A stretch of 64,000 nucleotides of DNA from Planctomycetota bacterium (lineage in GTDB: Bacteria; Planctomycetota; UBA1135; UBA2386): contig JACKHZ010000010.1 in the NCBI GenBank assembly GCA_020638735.1, forward strand, positions 186,001-250,000. Reading direction: 5' to 3'. The notes under the pieces are model-generated. The model saw nothing but the letters and a program-made list of their open reading frames with translations, had not been told where the DNA came from and searched no databases. A program made the translations under genes and the position numbers. Shown in pieces: positions 1-8,064 of the stretch. Numbering within the stretch: the stretch's first letter is position 1; the number at the start of each line of letters is the position of its first letter.

Positions 1-807
1 GCGAGCATCACCAAGGCGATGACCGCGGCGTTGGTGCTGCAGCTGATCGAGCAGGGGCACGTCTCGCTCGAGACCACCGTCGATCGCTGGTTCCCCGGGT
101 TGCCGCGGGGCGCTGAGATCACGGTGGATCACCTGTTGTCGCACACGAGCGGGCTCACCGATCCCGCGCTCGAACTGCCCGACTCGGCGCGTTCGTTCCG
201 CACCGCAGACGAAGTGCTCGCCTCCGTGCAGCGCGGCGAGCTGGCGTTTGCGCCGGGCACGCGCTGGTCGTACTGCAACGCCGGCTATCAGCTGCTCGGC
301 GAGATCGTCGCGCGCGAGTTCGACGCGCCGTTCGACGAGGTGTTGGAGCAACGTCTGTGGCAACCGCTGGGCTTGACGCGGGCCTGCTGGGTGAAGTCGG
401 CGAATCAGCGCGAAGTGCTGCCCGACAGCGTCGTCGGCGGCAGGAGCGGCTTCGAGGTCATCGACTATGCGGTGCCGCTCGCCGCGGGTTCCGTCGCGGC
501 GACGCCGCGCGACCTGGTGCGTTGGCACGCGGCGCTGCTCGGCAGTGCCGTGCTGCGGCCGGAGACCGCGGCGCGCATGCTCGATCGCCTGCTGCCGATG
601 AGCCCAGGGTCGCTGTGGTGGGGGCGCGGCCTGATGCTGCTGCGCATGCCGGACCCGATCGGCGAAGTGATCTACTCGGCCGGCGGCATCCAGGGCTTCC
701 AGTCGGCGCTGGCCTGGCTGCCGAGCAAGCGCGCGTTCGTTGCCGTGATGACGATCGACGAGACGCCGGCGGGGCCGTTCTTGTGGCGATTGGCGAACGC
801 GCTGTGA
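1..807 (+). CDS. Serine hydrolase, beta-lactamase/penicillin-binding family (5' end cut by window)
   Basis: The frame is already open at base 1, so the N-terminus lies outside the window. The first residues read ASITK, the SxxK nucleophile motif of class C beta-lactamases and DD-peptidases. It is followed by SHTSGLTD and by WSYCNAGY, which holds the YxN second motif. A late GGIQG may stand in for the KTG-like third motif. The family hydrolyses D-Ala peptides, esters or beta-lactams in the periplasm, and the substrate cannot be told here. It is followed by a convergent ribbon-helix-helix gene. The missing start hides any signal peptide. Confidence 0.9.
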   Translation, partial: ASITKAMTAALVLQLIEQGHVSLETTVDRWFPGLPRGAEITVDHLLSHTSGLTDPALELPDSARSFRTADEVLASVQRGELAFAPGTRWSYCNAGYQLLGEIVAREFDAPFDEVLEQRLWQPLGLTRACWVKSANQREVLPDSVVGGRSGFEVIDYAVPLAAGSVAATPRDLVRWHAALLGSAVLRPETAARMLDRLLPMSPGSLWWGRGLMLLRMPDPIGEVIYSAGGIQGFQSALAWLPSKRAFVAVMTIDETPAGPFLWRLANAL

Positions 808-835
808 TGGCCGCGAGGCTCCCGGTCGGCGCGCG

Positions 836-1081
836 TCACTGTTGCCGCCGTCGCCGCCGCGGGTGGTCGCGGTGCTCGTCCCCGTCGTCGTCCGCCGCCG
901 GGTCGGTCGGCAGCGGCTGATCGTCTTCGTCGAGTCGCAGATACAGCCGCAACGCGGCCCGGACGACGCCGCCGGCCGAGTCGTGCGTGCCGTTCTTGAC
1001 CTGGGCGAAGACGGCCTGCGCCAACGCGAGCGGGACGTTGGCGGTGATTACCGTGCCGCGCTTCTGCTTGTCGATGGCCAT
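836..1081 (-). CDS. Small ribbon-helix-helix (CopG/ParD-like) protein
   Basis: This 81-residue protein has a short N-terminal strand (RGTVITANVP), two helices and a SAGGVVRAALR segment, which fits the ribbon-helix-helix DNA-binding or antitoxin layout. The C-terminus is acidic (DEDDQPLPTDPAADDDG) and then strongly basic (RRRRRQQ). Proteins of this type are transcription repressors or the antitoxin of a toxin-antitoxin pair. No toxin-sized gene lies beside it: the neighbours are a serine hydrolase and a divergent DUF4262 protein. The fold assignment comes from pattern only. Confidence 0.6.
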   Translation of the reverse strand: MAIDKQKRGTVITANVPLALAQAVFAQVKNGTHDSAGGVVRAALRLYLRLDEDDQPLPTDPAADDDGDEHRDHPRRRRRQQ

Positions 1082-1163
1082 GGGCGCGCCGTTGTGTGGC
1101 GCAGCGCGACGGCAGTCGCGAAGTGCTTGTCGCGATCGATCCGGCTATCCTGGCCGTCACGAC

Positions 1164-1634
1164 ATGGCCGCACCTGCCGACGACATCTCCCCCGAACTCA
1201 AGAAGGCGCTCGCCGACATCAACGAGAGCGGGGTGCACATCGCCCATGTCGAGGGCGGTCCGGGGGAACCGTGCTACAGCTACACGGTCGGGCTCTGGCA
1301 CAGCTTCGAGCACCCGGAGGTGGTCGTGTTCGGCCTCGAGGACGTCGTCGCGCGCGAGTTGCTCGAGGCGATGACCGACGAACTCGACGAGGGCAAGACG
1401 TTCGTCGCCGGCGGGCGCTACGAAGGCCTGCTGGTCGGCTACCCGGTGCGCATGCTGGCGGTGCCGGCCGCACAGACCGCGCGCTGGTTCGAGCTCGCCG
1501 CCGCGGCCTACGGCGACGCGTTCCCGTGCCTGCAGATGGTCTGGCCGGACAAGGAGAAGCGCTGGCCGTGGGACGAGGGCGCGCGCGACGCGTTCGTCAA
1601 GTCGCAGCCGCTGCTGGGCCCGCTGCCGCAGTGA
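1164..1634 (+). CDS. DUF4262 domain-containing protein
   Basis: A 156-residue cytosolic protein. The segment HVEGGPGEPCYSYTVGL followed by HPEVVVFGL matches the hallmark of DUF4262, a family of unknown function. I chose the ATG at 1164 because the conserved domain begins about 20 residues later and longer frames upstream run into the divergent gene. Its TGA overlaps the GTG start of the next small membrane gene (GTGA), which points to translational coupling. The family is often found scattered in actinobacteria and planctomycetes. Confidence 0.8.
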   Translation: MAAPADDISPELKKALADINESGVHIAHVEGGPGEPCYSYTVGLWHSFEHPEVVVFGLEDVVARELLEAMTDELDEGKTFVAGGRYEGLLVGYPVRMLAVPAAQTARWFELAAAAYGDAFPCLQMVWPDKEKRWPWDEGARDAFVKSQPLLGPLPQ

Positions 1635-1837
1635 GCGACGAGCGCCCGAGCTCGCCGCCGCCTCGCCGTTCTACGCGCCTGGCCAGCGTCTATGTGCTCG
1701 GTCTGTTCGGTGTCGCGCTGGTCGCGCTGATGTTGATGCGCGGCGCCGGCCGCCTGCTGGTGCCGCTGCTGCTGATCGGCGCCGTCGTCTGGGTCGTGCA
1801 CCGGGTCGTGCAGAAGATCCGCGAGCCGATCGACTGA
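1631..1837 (+). CDS. Small two-helix membrane protein
   Basis: A 68-residue hypothetical protein starting at a GTG that overlaps the stop of the DUF4262 gene. After a basic proline-rich N-terminus (SSPPPRRSTR) there are two hydrophobic stretches (VYVLGLFGVALVALMLM and LLVPLLLIGAVVWVV) and a charged tail, so it is probably an inner-membrane hairpin. No family is recognised. Support comes from the overlap, the hydrophobic pattern and the high-GC third positions. It converges on the next gene, which lies on the minus strand. Confidence 0.55.
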   Translation: MSDERPSSPPPRRSTRLASVYVLGLFGVALVALMLMRGAGRLLVPLLLIGAVVWVVHRVVQKIREPID

Positions 1838-1845
1838 CGACGCGA

Positions 1846-3027
1846 CTACTCGGTGACGCGGCGGCTGAGGTCGACGTGGTCGTAGACGCTGCGCACCAGG
1901 ACGCCGTCGGGGGCGCGTTCGAGCTGCAGCGGGCCGTCGCCGAACGGGTCGTCGCACGCCGGCGTCTGCGGATCGATGTGCATCGCGAGCGCCGTGCGCA
2001 GCAGCCGCACGCGCGTCAGCGACTGCCGCAGGTTGGTCTCGGCGGCGATCAGGTTGGGGCACATCGTGCCGGCGGCGGCGTTGCCCGAGGCGAGCATGCG
2101 ATCGACGTGACGTTGCCAGGCGTGCTCGCGCTCCGACCACGGCGCCGTCTCGAGCGCGCGCAGCTCGTCGGCCATGTCGGCGAACATCAGGAACGCGTCG
2201 GCGAGCATCCAGCGCGACGAGAACCCGTAGCGCAGGCCGGGTGCCGCGGGCCAGCAGTCCTCGGCGTCGGCGGGCATGCGCTGCAGCAGGCCGGCGACGT
2301 AGATCGCTTCGCGGTCGAAGCGCAGGACGCACGGCAGCGACTCGTCGAGCCGTTGCAGTCCGCGGGCGAACTCCTGCCGCGCCGCGTCGTCTAGGCCCCG
2401 CAGCGCGTCGTCACTCCAGTGCTCCATCGGGATCTGGAGCATCGCACAGCCGATCATCTGGTTGATCAGCAGGCCGTCGCGCACCAGGTCGGCGCCCATC
2501 GTCATCGCGTCCAGCGTGACGCGTACGGCGCCGGTCCCGTCGCCCTCGGCGCGCCGGGCGCCGGCCTCCAGCTGCGCGAGGTTCGCCAGCGCGCGCAGCT
2601 CGAGCATGTTGGCGATGTCCTCCTCACCAGAAGGGCCCCGAAGCGGCGACGTGTCGGTCGCGTGAGCGCCGGCATCCAGCGCGGCCAGCGGCGCCTGCCA
2701 CCCGGCGCGCAGCGGCGACGCGGCCAGCTCTGGGTCGGTGAGGCGCAGCAGCCTGCCGACCTCGCCCTGCTGCATGCAGTCGAGCGCCATCGCCAGCTTG
2801 CCGCCGGCGACGTAGCGGTCGAGGGCGCGACCTTCGCCCGGCTCGCCCCACAGCGGTGCACGCGGGCGCTGTTGCGTCGCCCAGCGGCGATGCAGGGAGT
2901 CGGCGCGTTCGCCGAGATGCTGCCAGGCGGACTCGGCGCGAGAACGCACGAAGCCTGCGGACAAGAGCAGTCCGGCGGTGGCGACGAGCACGGATCCGAC
3001 CAGCGTGCGGCGAGCGAGGTGTGGCAT
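1846..3027 (-). CDS. Secreted or membrane-anchored hypothetical protein
   Basis: A 393-residue protein with an N-terminal hydrophobic helix (TLVGSVLVATAGLLLSAGF) that serves as a signal peptide or membrane anchor. The remainder looks alpha-helical, soluble and exported, with several paired cysteines or single cysteines (for example ALDCMQQG and SLPCVLRF). No catalytic motif is recognised. It is similar in style to planctomycete exported helical proteins of unknown role. It is divergent from the lipoprotein gene starting at 3120, and the two share a gap of about 90 bp that must hold both promoters. Confidence 0.75.
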   Translation of the reverse strand: MPHLARRTLVGSVLVATAGLLLSAGFVRSRAESAWQHLGERADSLHRRWATQQRPRAPLWGEPGEGRALDRYVAGGKLAMALDCMQQGEVGRLLRLTDPELAASPLRAGWQAPLAALDAGAHATDTSPLRGPSGEEDIANMLELRALANLAQLEAGARRAEGDGTGAVRVTLDAMTMGADLVRDGLLINQMIGCAMLQIPMEHWSDDALRGLDDAARQEFARGLQRLDESLPCVLRFDREAIYVAGLLQRMPADAEDCWPAAPGLRYGFSSRWMLADAFLMFADMADELRALETAPWSEREHAWQRHVDRMLASGNAAAGTMCPNLIAAETNLRQSLTRVRLLRTALAMHIDPQTPACDDPFGDGPLQLERAPDGVLVRSVYDHVDLSRRVTE

Positions 3028-3119
3028 GTGGGTGCCTATCGGGCTGCTTCGCGGCGGGCGCCGCGATGGCGTCCCGATCCGGGATGCGGCCCGCGTCCCG
3101 GCCCGCTACAACGCGAGTC

Positions 3120-4382
3120 ATGCCGTTGCCATCGCGTGTTGCCGTCGCGCCGGTCTCTCGGGTACGCCGCGCCGATGTCGCCGTGACCGCGTGCGCGCTG
3201 TTCGCAGCGTGCGCCGCGCCGGGCCCCGGTCCGGACGACCTGGACTTCGCCGCGTTGCTGCAGCCGATCCCCGGTCGCGTGGTGCGCGACGGCGACGAGC
3301 TGCGCATCGACAGTCCGGCGCTGCTGCGCGACGCCGAACACCACGTCTGGGGCGGCAGCGTGCTGCGCGGCGAAGACGGCCGCTACCACATGTTCTGCGC
3401 GATGTTCGACGCCGGCCCGGGCGCGCGGAAGTTCGGCGACGAGTGGCTGTTCTCGTCGGTGATCGCACACGCGAGCTCGGCCGCACCCGACCGTGCCTAC
3501 GCGATCGACGGTGTGCTGCTGCGCGGCCGCGCCGCCGAAGGCGATCCCGACGCGTTCGACGCGCAGGGCGTGCACAACCCGCACGTCCTGCGCGACGACG
3601 ACGGCGTGCACCTGTTCCACATCGGCTCGCGCGATCCGGGCGCCGCGGCGGTCGGTCCCACGGCAGCCAGGCTGCGCGCGCGCGATCGCATCCAGCAGTC
3701 GCAGTGCATCGGCGTGGCCCACGCACCGTCCGTCGAAGCGCTCGTCGCCGGCCGCTACGAGCGCCCGCGCGAGCCGCTGCTGGTGCCGCGAACGCGCGTC
3801 AAACCGGACAACGTCGTCGCGCCGTCGCCGCCCGGCACGGTCGCGCTGCCGGACAACCTGATCGTCGTCAACCCGTCGGTGGTGCGCGCGCCCGACGGCC
3901 GCGTGCTGCTCTACTTCAAGGGCAACGTCTACGACCCGGGCTGGCGCGGCGTGCACGGCGTCGCCGTCGGCGACTCGATGCGCGGGCCGTTCCGGGCGCG
4001 CGACGAGTTCGTGTTCGACGTGCGGCTCGACGACGGCCGCATCGCCAGCGCCGAGGACCCGTTCGTCTGGTTCGATCGTCGCCGACACCGCTTCTACGCG
4101 CTGGTGAAGGACTTCTCCGGACGGCTGACCGGTGCCGGTCCGAGCCTCGCGCTGCTGACCTCGACCGACGGTCTCGACTGGGCGCCCGCGCGTCACCCGC
4201 TGGCGAGCGCGAAGCAGCTGCGCTTCGCCGACGGCACCGTGCTGCCGGTCAGCCGGCTCGAACGACCGCAGCTGCTGTTCGACGACGACGGCCGCCCGAC
4301 CGCGCTGTTCGTCGCCTGCATCGTCGGCGGCGGCTACCGCGGGCACGCCTGCAACGTGCAGATCGCGCTCGTCGATCGCTGA
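3120..4382 (+). CDS. Glycoside-hydrolase-like (GH43/GH130-type five-bladed propeller) lipoprotein
   Basis: A 420-residue protein. The start at 3120 gives a basic N-region, a hydrophobic stretch and a lipobox FAAC with Cys31. Later blocks such as GGSVLRGEDGRYHMFCAMF, NPSVVRAPDGRVLLYFKG and AEDPFVWFDRRRHRFYAL repeat the strand-turn-strand pattern of five-bladed propeller glycosidases, with acidic residues at the expected blade starts. It probably acts on plant or algal glycans at the cell surface. Substrate and exact GH family cannot be assigned by eye. A longer frame upstream exists but overlaps the divergent gene. Confidence 0.7.
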   Translation: MPLPSRVAVAPVSRVRRADVAVTACALFAACAAPGPGPDDLDFAALLQPIPGRVVRDGDELRIDSPALLRDAEHHVWGGSVLRGEDGRYHMFCAMFDAGPGARKFGDEWLFSSVIAHASSAAPDRAYAIDGVLLRGRAAEGDPDAFDAQGVHNPHVLRDDDGVHLFHIGSRDPGAAAVGPTAARLRARDRIQQSQCIGVAHAPSVEALVAGRYERPREPLLVPRTRVKPDNVVAPSPPGTVALPDNLIVVNPSVVRAPDGRVLLYFKGNVYDPGWRGVHGVAVGDSMRGPFRARDEFVFDVRLDDGRIASAEDPFVWFDRRRHRFYALVKDFSGRLTGAGPSLALLTSTDGLDWAPARHPLASAKQLRFADGTVLPVSRLERPQLLFDDDGRPTALFVACIVGGGYRGHACNVQIALVDR

Positions 4383-4412
4383 TCGACACCGGCCCCGCTA
4401 CGATCGCCGGCC

Positions 4413-4892
4413 ATGTCGTCGAGCCCCGCCGTCCCGAAGCGCGCCACGCCGCTGCTCGATTCGCCGCCGGTCTGGATGGCCGCCGTGATCGGCGTCATGG
4501 TGCTGCTGCACGTCCAGCTGCCGCTTGCGCGCTGGGTGGAGATGCCGTGGCGACGCCTCGGCTGGATCCCGTTGGCGCTGGCGCTGCCGGCGATGCTGCA
4601 CAGCCTGATCCGCTTCGTCGCCGTCGGCACCGGGCTGCGGCCGTTCAAGCCGGCGACGACGCTGGTGGCGACCGGCGCGTTCCGCTGGACGCGCAACCCG
4701 ATGTACCTCGGCATGGTCGTTTGCCTGGCTGGCATCGCGGTGCTGCTCGGCACGGTCACGCCGCTGCTCGGGCCGCCGCTCTTGTTCCTGGTGCTCGACC
4801 GGCACTTCGTGCGGCGTGAGGAAGTGTTCCTGAGGGCCAACCTCGGCGAGCCCTACGAGCTGTATTGCCAACGGGTTCGGCGTTGGTTGTGA
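4413..4892 (+). CDS. Isoprenylcysteine carboxyl methyltransferase-like membrane protein
   Basis: A 159-residue integral membrane protein with about four transmembrane segments. The C-terminal part carries the ICMT/NnrU-type signature: GAFRWTRNPMYLG, then a hydrophobic pair, then EEVFLRANLGEPYELYCQRVRRWL-like residues ending in YxxYxxxVxRW. These proteins bind S-adenosylmethionine in the C-terminal half and methylate small or lipid-linked acceptors, and the bacterial substrates are mostly unknown. It follows the glycosidase-like lipoprotein by 30 bp and may be co-transcribed with it. Confidence 0.8.
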   Translation: MSSSPAVPKRATPLLDSPPVWMAAVIGVMVLLHVQLPLARWVEMPWRRLGWIPLALALPAMLHSLIRFVAVGTGLRPFKPATTLVATGAFRWTRNPMYLGMVVCLAGIAVLLGTVTPLLGPPLLFLVLDRHFVRREEVFLRANLGEPYELYCQRVRRWL

Positions 4893-5012
4893 AGTTCCCG
4901 GGGCGAACGGCCTGACGCCGGGCGACGAGTCGGGTCCAATCGGTGCCTGCCCATTCGGGCGCAGTCACCTCCACCGGACCCCCTCCAACCGGAACCCCGG
5001 AACAGACCCCTC

Positions 5013-6161
5013 ATGGTGAAGATCGCGACCCTGGCCGGCGCGCTGACCGTCGGCGCGCTGCTGCTCGTCCCCGCCACTGCGCAGTTCGGGCCGCTGCCCG
5101 GCCTGCCGATGACCCCGCCGCCGACCGACCACCCGGCGCTCGCCGCGCAGCCGCTGATGCGCACCGTGGACGCGCCGCGGCCGCCTGTGCCCGCGCAGCC
5201 GGCCGCGGCGACCCCGGCGCCGTCGCAGCCCGACCCTGCCACGCAGGGCGTCAAGTGCGGGGGGCGCGACCTCGCCGCCAACGTCAAGAAGGTCAAGGCG
5301 CTCGAATGGGGCAAGTCGCTCGACCGCGTGCGCGCGGAGGCCACCGCGAGCGGCAAGCCGATCCTGTGGCTGCAGACGCTCGGCGACCTGACGGGCTTTG
5401 CTTGAAGCGCTCTGCAGAGCCTGCGGGGCGTGACCCTGCCCGATGACGAAGTCCTGACCTTCCTCGACGACAACTTCGTGCTCGGCACGAAGAACATCCA
5501 GAAGGAGCTGCACGTCGGTCTGTCTCACGGCTACTCGCCGAAGCAGAGCGCGGTCGGCACCACCAACGGCGCCGGCGGCCGCAACGTGCAGTTCGTCGTG
5601 ATGGCGCCGGACGAGACGGTGCTGCACGTGCTGCCGGGCTTCTGGCACAAGGAGGACCTGCTGACCGAGCTGCGCTTCGCGCTCGAGCTCGACAAGCTCT
5701 ACCGCAGCGAGTCGATCACGATGCGGCGCAAGCTCGAGATGCTGCCGCTGATGCATCAAGCGCACCTGCGGCGACACGGCGCCGAGGAGCTCGTGCGCGG
5801 TGACTGGCAGTCGTTCGACCGTCAGCACGAGGAATGGCGCCTGACGCAGGGGCCGCGCGACACCTTCTACGCGCTCGCCGATGGCACGATGGTGCTCAAG
5901 TCGATCCCGGAGGTCGTGCACGAGCGCATGGTCGCGCACCCGTTCGAGAAGCTCGCCGACTTCGACCTCGAGTCGTTCGTCGACTACGGGCGGCCGTTCT
6001 ACGACAACAACTGGAACGACAAGGGGCGCGAGTTCCGCGCCGCCAGGACCGCCAACTCGAAGCGCGAGAAGCAGCAGGAGAAGGAGCGCAAGGAGGCGGC
6101 GAAGCTGGCCGAGAAGGAAGCGCGCGCGGCGGAGCGTGCGGCCCGCGCCGCGGGACGCTGA
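5013..6161 (+). CDS. Secreted thioredoxin-like protein with probable selenocysteine at an in-frame TGA (codon 131)
   Basis: Two open stretches (5013-5402 and 5406-6161) lie in the same frame, parted by a single TGA at 5403-5405. Read through, they give a 382-residue protein. A signal peptide (ATLAGALTVGALLLVPATAQ) leads into a proline-rich linker. Next comes a thioredoxin-like fold with strand GKPILWLQTLG, active loop GFA-U-SALQSLRG, then LDDNFVLGTKN and NVQFVVMAPDETVLHVLPGF. The TGA falls where thioredoxin-fold proteins carry their catalytic Cys. A hairpin starts one base after the TGA (see the separate entry). The C-terminus is a lysine/glutamate/arginine-rich helix. Alternatives are a nonsense mutation or a separate gene starting at GTG 5430, but that would begin mid-fold without a signal peptide. 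No Sec machinery gene lies in the window. Confidence 0.75.
5407..5431 (+). promoter_or_regulatory. Candidate bacterial SECIS stem-loop just after the in-frame TGA
   Basis: Bases 5407-5417 pair with 5421-5431 over 11 consecutive positions (eight Watson-Crick, three G-U), closing a three-base loop A-G-C at 5418-5420. The loop has a G in its second position, as bacterial SECIS elements usually do. The loop begins 12 bases after the TGA, slightly closer than the 16-37 usually allowed for bacterial elements. The hairpin lies inside coding sequence, as required for SelB-dependent decoding in bacteria. Confidence 0.55.
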
Positions 6162-6168
6162 CGGGAAG

Positions 6169-6208
6169 GCGCCGCGGGTCGAAGGCACGGTCCCGCGACC
6201 CGCGGCGC
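6169..6208 (+). terminator. Long GC hairpin downstream of the thioredoxin-like gene
   Basis: A perfect 13-bp inverted repeat (6169-6181 with 6196-6208) closes a 14-base loop eight bases after the stop codon. No run of T follows on either strand, so it is not a classic intrinsic terminator. It may stabilise the 3' end or serve the two convergent transcripts. Confidence 0.45.
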
Positions 6209-6400
6209 GACACATCGCAGCTGGCGCCCGCGCCTTCGCGGGCAGCCTGGTCGGCGGCGCGGCGTGAGGGAGACCGAGCCTCCCGTGCCGTCGCCCACCA
6301 CGCCGCGAACGCCTCTGCGATGCTCGTCGGCGAGTGTAGTGGAGACACCTCCTGCCGCCGCCGTGCCCGAGGAGGCAGCTGCGGGCCGCATAGTGCGGGT

Positions 6401-7252
6401 TCAGCGCCGGCGCCGCAGCAGGTTGCCGCCGGCGACTGCGCCGAGGATCGTCGCGCCGCCGAGCAACGTCAGCACATGGGGGCGTTCGCCGTGCACGAAG
6501 TAGGCGATCAACGGGTTGAGCACCGGCTCGATCATCAGCAGCAGCGACGCGCGCACCGCCGGGACGTGCGCCAACGCGGTGGCCAGCAGCGCGTAGGCGG
6601 CGCCGATCTGGCAGGCGCCGAGGAACACGATCACGGCCCAGTCCTGCGCGCTGCCGGCGATCGGGGTCTGGCCGACCGCGGGCATCAGCACCAACGCGAC
6701 CGGAAACGTGAACACGTTGCCCCAGGCGATCGCCGTCGCGTTCTGGCCCGGCGTCGCGCGCGACAGCCAGCGCAGCCCGATCAGCAGCAGCGCGTAGCAG
6801 ACCCCCGAGGCCAGCGCGACCAGGTCGCCGAGCGCCGGATCCGTTGCCGTGGCGACCGCGCCGGTCGGCGCGACGAAGCACAGCGTCATGCCGGCGGCGA
6901 CGCCGACCAGCACCAGCGCGTCGCGGCGCGAGGTGCGTTCGCGCAGCAGCAGCGGCCCCAGCACGGCCAGCCACAGCGGCGCCGTCGACTGCAGGAAGAT
7001 CGCGTTGGCGGCGGTCGTCAGCGCGTTGGCGACGACGAACAGGCAGGTCGCGCCGAAGTAGGCCGGCAGCAGCAGCGCGATGCGGCGGTCGGGCCAGCGG
7101 CGGCACTGCGGCAGCACCGCGAACAACGTCACCGCGGCGAACAGCGCGCGCAGCGCGGCGCGCTGCAGCGACGGGAACTCGCAGGCCTTCAGCAACGCGC
7201 CGCCCGACGCGAACAGCACGCCGGCGAGCAGCACGCGTAGGGCGGGGGCCAT
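6401..7252 (-). CDS. EamA/DMT-family transporter
   Basis: A 283-residue protein with about ten hydrophobic segments arranged as two EamA repeats. The first repeat ends near LLRERTSRRDALVLVG and the second near YFVHGERPHVLTLLGGATILG. The pair of motifs LLLRERTS and FVHGERP is typical of drug/metabolite exporters of the EamA type. It should sit in the inner membrane and export a small metabolite such as an amino acid, but the substrate is unknown. The start at 7252 (MAPALRVLLAG) puts the first helix at the N-terminus. It is divergent from the META-like lipoprotein. Confidence 0.88.
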   Translation of the reverse strand: MAPALRVLLAGVLFASGGALLKACEFPSLQRAALRALFAAVTLFAVLPQCRRWPDRRIALLLPAYFGATCLFVVANALTTAANAIFLQSTAPLWLAVLGPLLLRERTSRRDALVLVGVAAGMTLCFVAPTGAVATATDPALGDLVALASGVCYALLLIGLRWLSRATPGQNATAIAWGNVFTFPVALVLMPAVGQTPIAGSAQDWAVIVFLGACQIGAAYALLATALAHVPAVRASLLLMIEPVLNPLIAYFVHGERPHVLTLLGGATILGAVAGGNLLRRRR

Positions 7253-7350
7253 GGGTCGCGGTTGTGCCACGCTGCGGGTCCCGAATCCAGTCGGGCGGCG
7301 CGGCCGCGAGTTGTCGGCTCCGGCGCGGGCTGGCATGCTGCGCGGCGGAC

Positions 7351-8049
7351 ATGCTGCGCCGACCGACAACCTTGGCTTGCCTCGCGGCGCTCGCGCTCGC
7401 GGCGTGCTCGGGGCCTGCCAGCGACGCGACCGCGCCGCGGGTGCCGAGCCTGCCGTTGGTCGCGCACGGCACCGCGCCGTTCTGGTGGCTGCGCATCGAC
7501 CAGGAGTCGGTCGCGTTCGGCACGCTCGGGGACGCGGCGACGTTCGTCGCCGACGTCGCACCCCCGTTGTCTCCCGAGGGTGGGGGCGGGTGGCGTTGTC
7601 TCGCCGGGGACGGGGAGCGCCGCCTCGAGGCGACGCTCGTGCCGCGCGTCGACTCCGACCCGGGCACCGGCATGCCGTACCCGTTCACGGTGACCGTGCG
7701 GCTCGACGACGCGGAGTGGCGCGGCGTCGGCGGCGACCCGGGACAGCTGCTGCGCGGCTTTCCGTGGGTGGTGCTGCAGGCCGGTGCGATGCAGCCGCTG
7801 GCCAACCTGCGGCCGACGCTCGAGTTCCGCCCCGGTGGCGTGCTGGTGTTCGCGGCGGCGGACGGCTGCACCACCGGCACCTGGAAGGTCGACGGTGGCG
7901 TGCTGCAGCTGACCGGCTTCGGCTCGCTGATGGCGCCGTTTCGCGACGCGCTGGCCAGCGCGCGCGCCTTCTCGATCACCGCCGGCGGCGAGCTGGTGCT
8001 GAAGTGCGAAGGCGTCGTCGTGCTGCGCGCGACCCGGGGCCACGGCTGA
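7351..8049 (+). CDS. META/HslJ-like lipoprotein
   Basis: A 232-residue lipoprotein with lipobox LAAC and Cys19. Near the N-terminus HGTAPFWWLRID resembles the GTEPFW motif of COG3650-type envelope proteins. The C-terminal part (LEFRPGGVLVF, then GCTTGTWKV, then LQLTG) resembles a META domain, seen in heat-shock protein HslJ and linked to envelope or antibiotic stress. The order of the two elements fits other bacterial lipoproteins that join them. Its enzymatic role, if any, is unknown. It converges on the next gene with only 15 bp between. Confidence 0.7.
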   Translation: MLRRPTTLACLAALALAACSGPASDATAPRVPSLPLVAHGTAPFWWLRIDQESVAFGTLGDAATFVADVAPPLSPEGGGGWRCLAGDGERRLEATLVPRVDSDPGTGMPYPFTVTVRLDDAEWRGVGGDPGQLLRGFPWVVLQAGAMQPLANLRPTLEFRPGGVLVFAAADGCTTGTWKVDGGVLQLTGFGSLMAPFRDALASARAFSITAGGELVLKCEGVVVLRATRGHG

Positions 8050-8064
8050 ACGCGTCGTCGCCGG

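Noticed and set aside
5430..6161. Independent gene starting at GTG 5430
   Set aside because: It would begin inside the thioredoxin fold, without signal peptide or Shine-Dalgarno, in frame with the upstream part; read-through is the simpler reading.
4965..7979. Very long open frame on the minus strand
   Set aside because: Its protein is arginine/alanine/histidine-rich, covers several real genes on both strands and shows no domain; it is a high-GC shadow.
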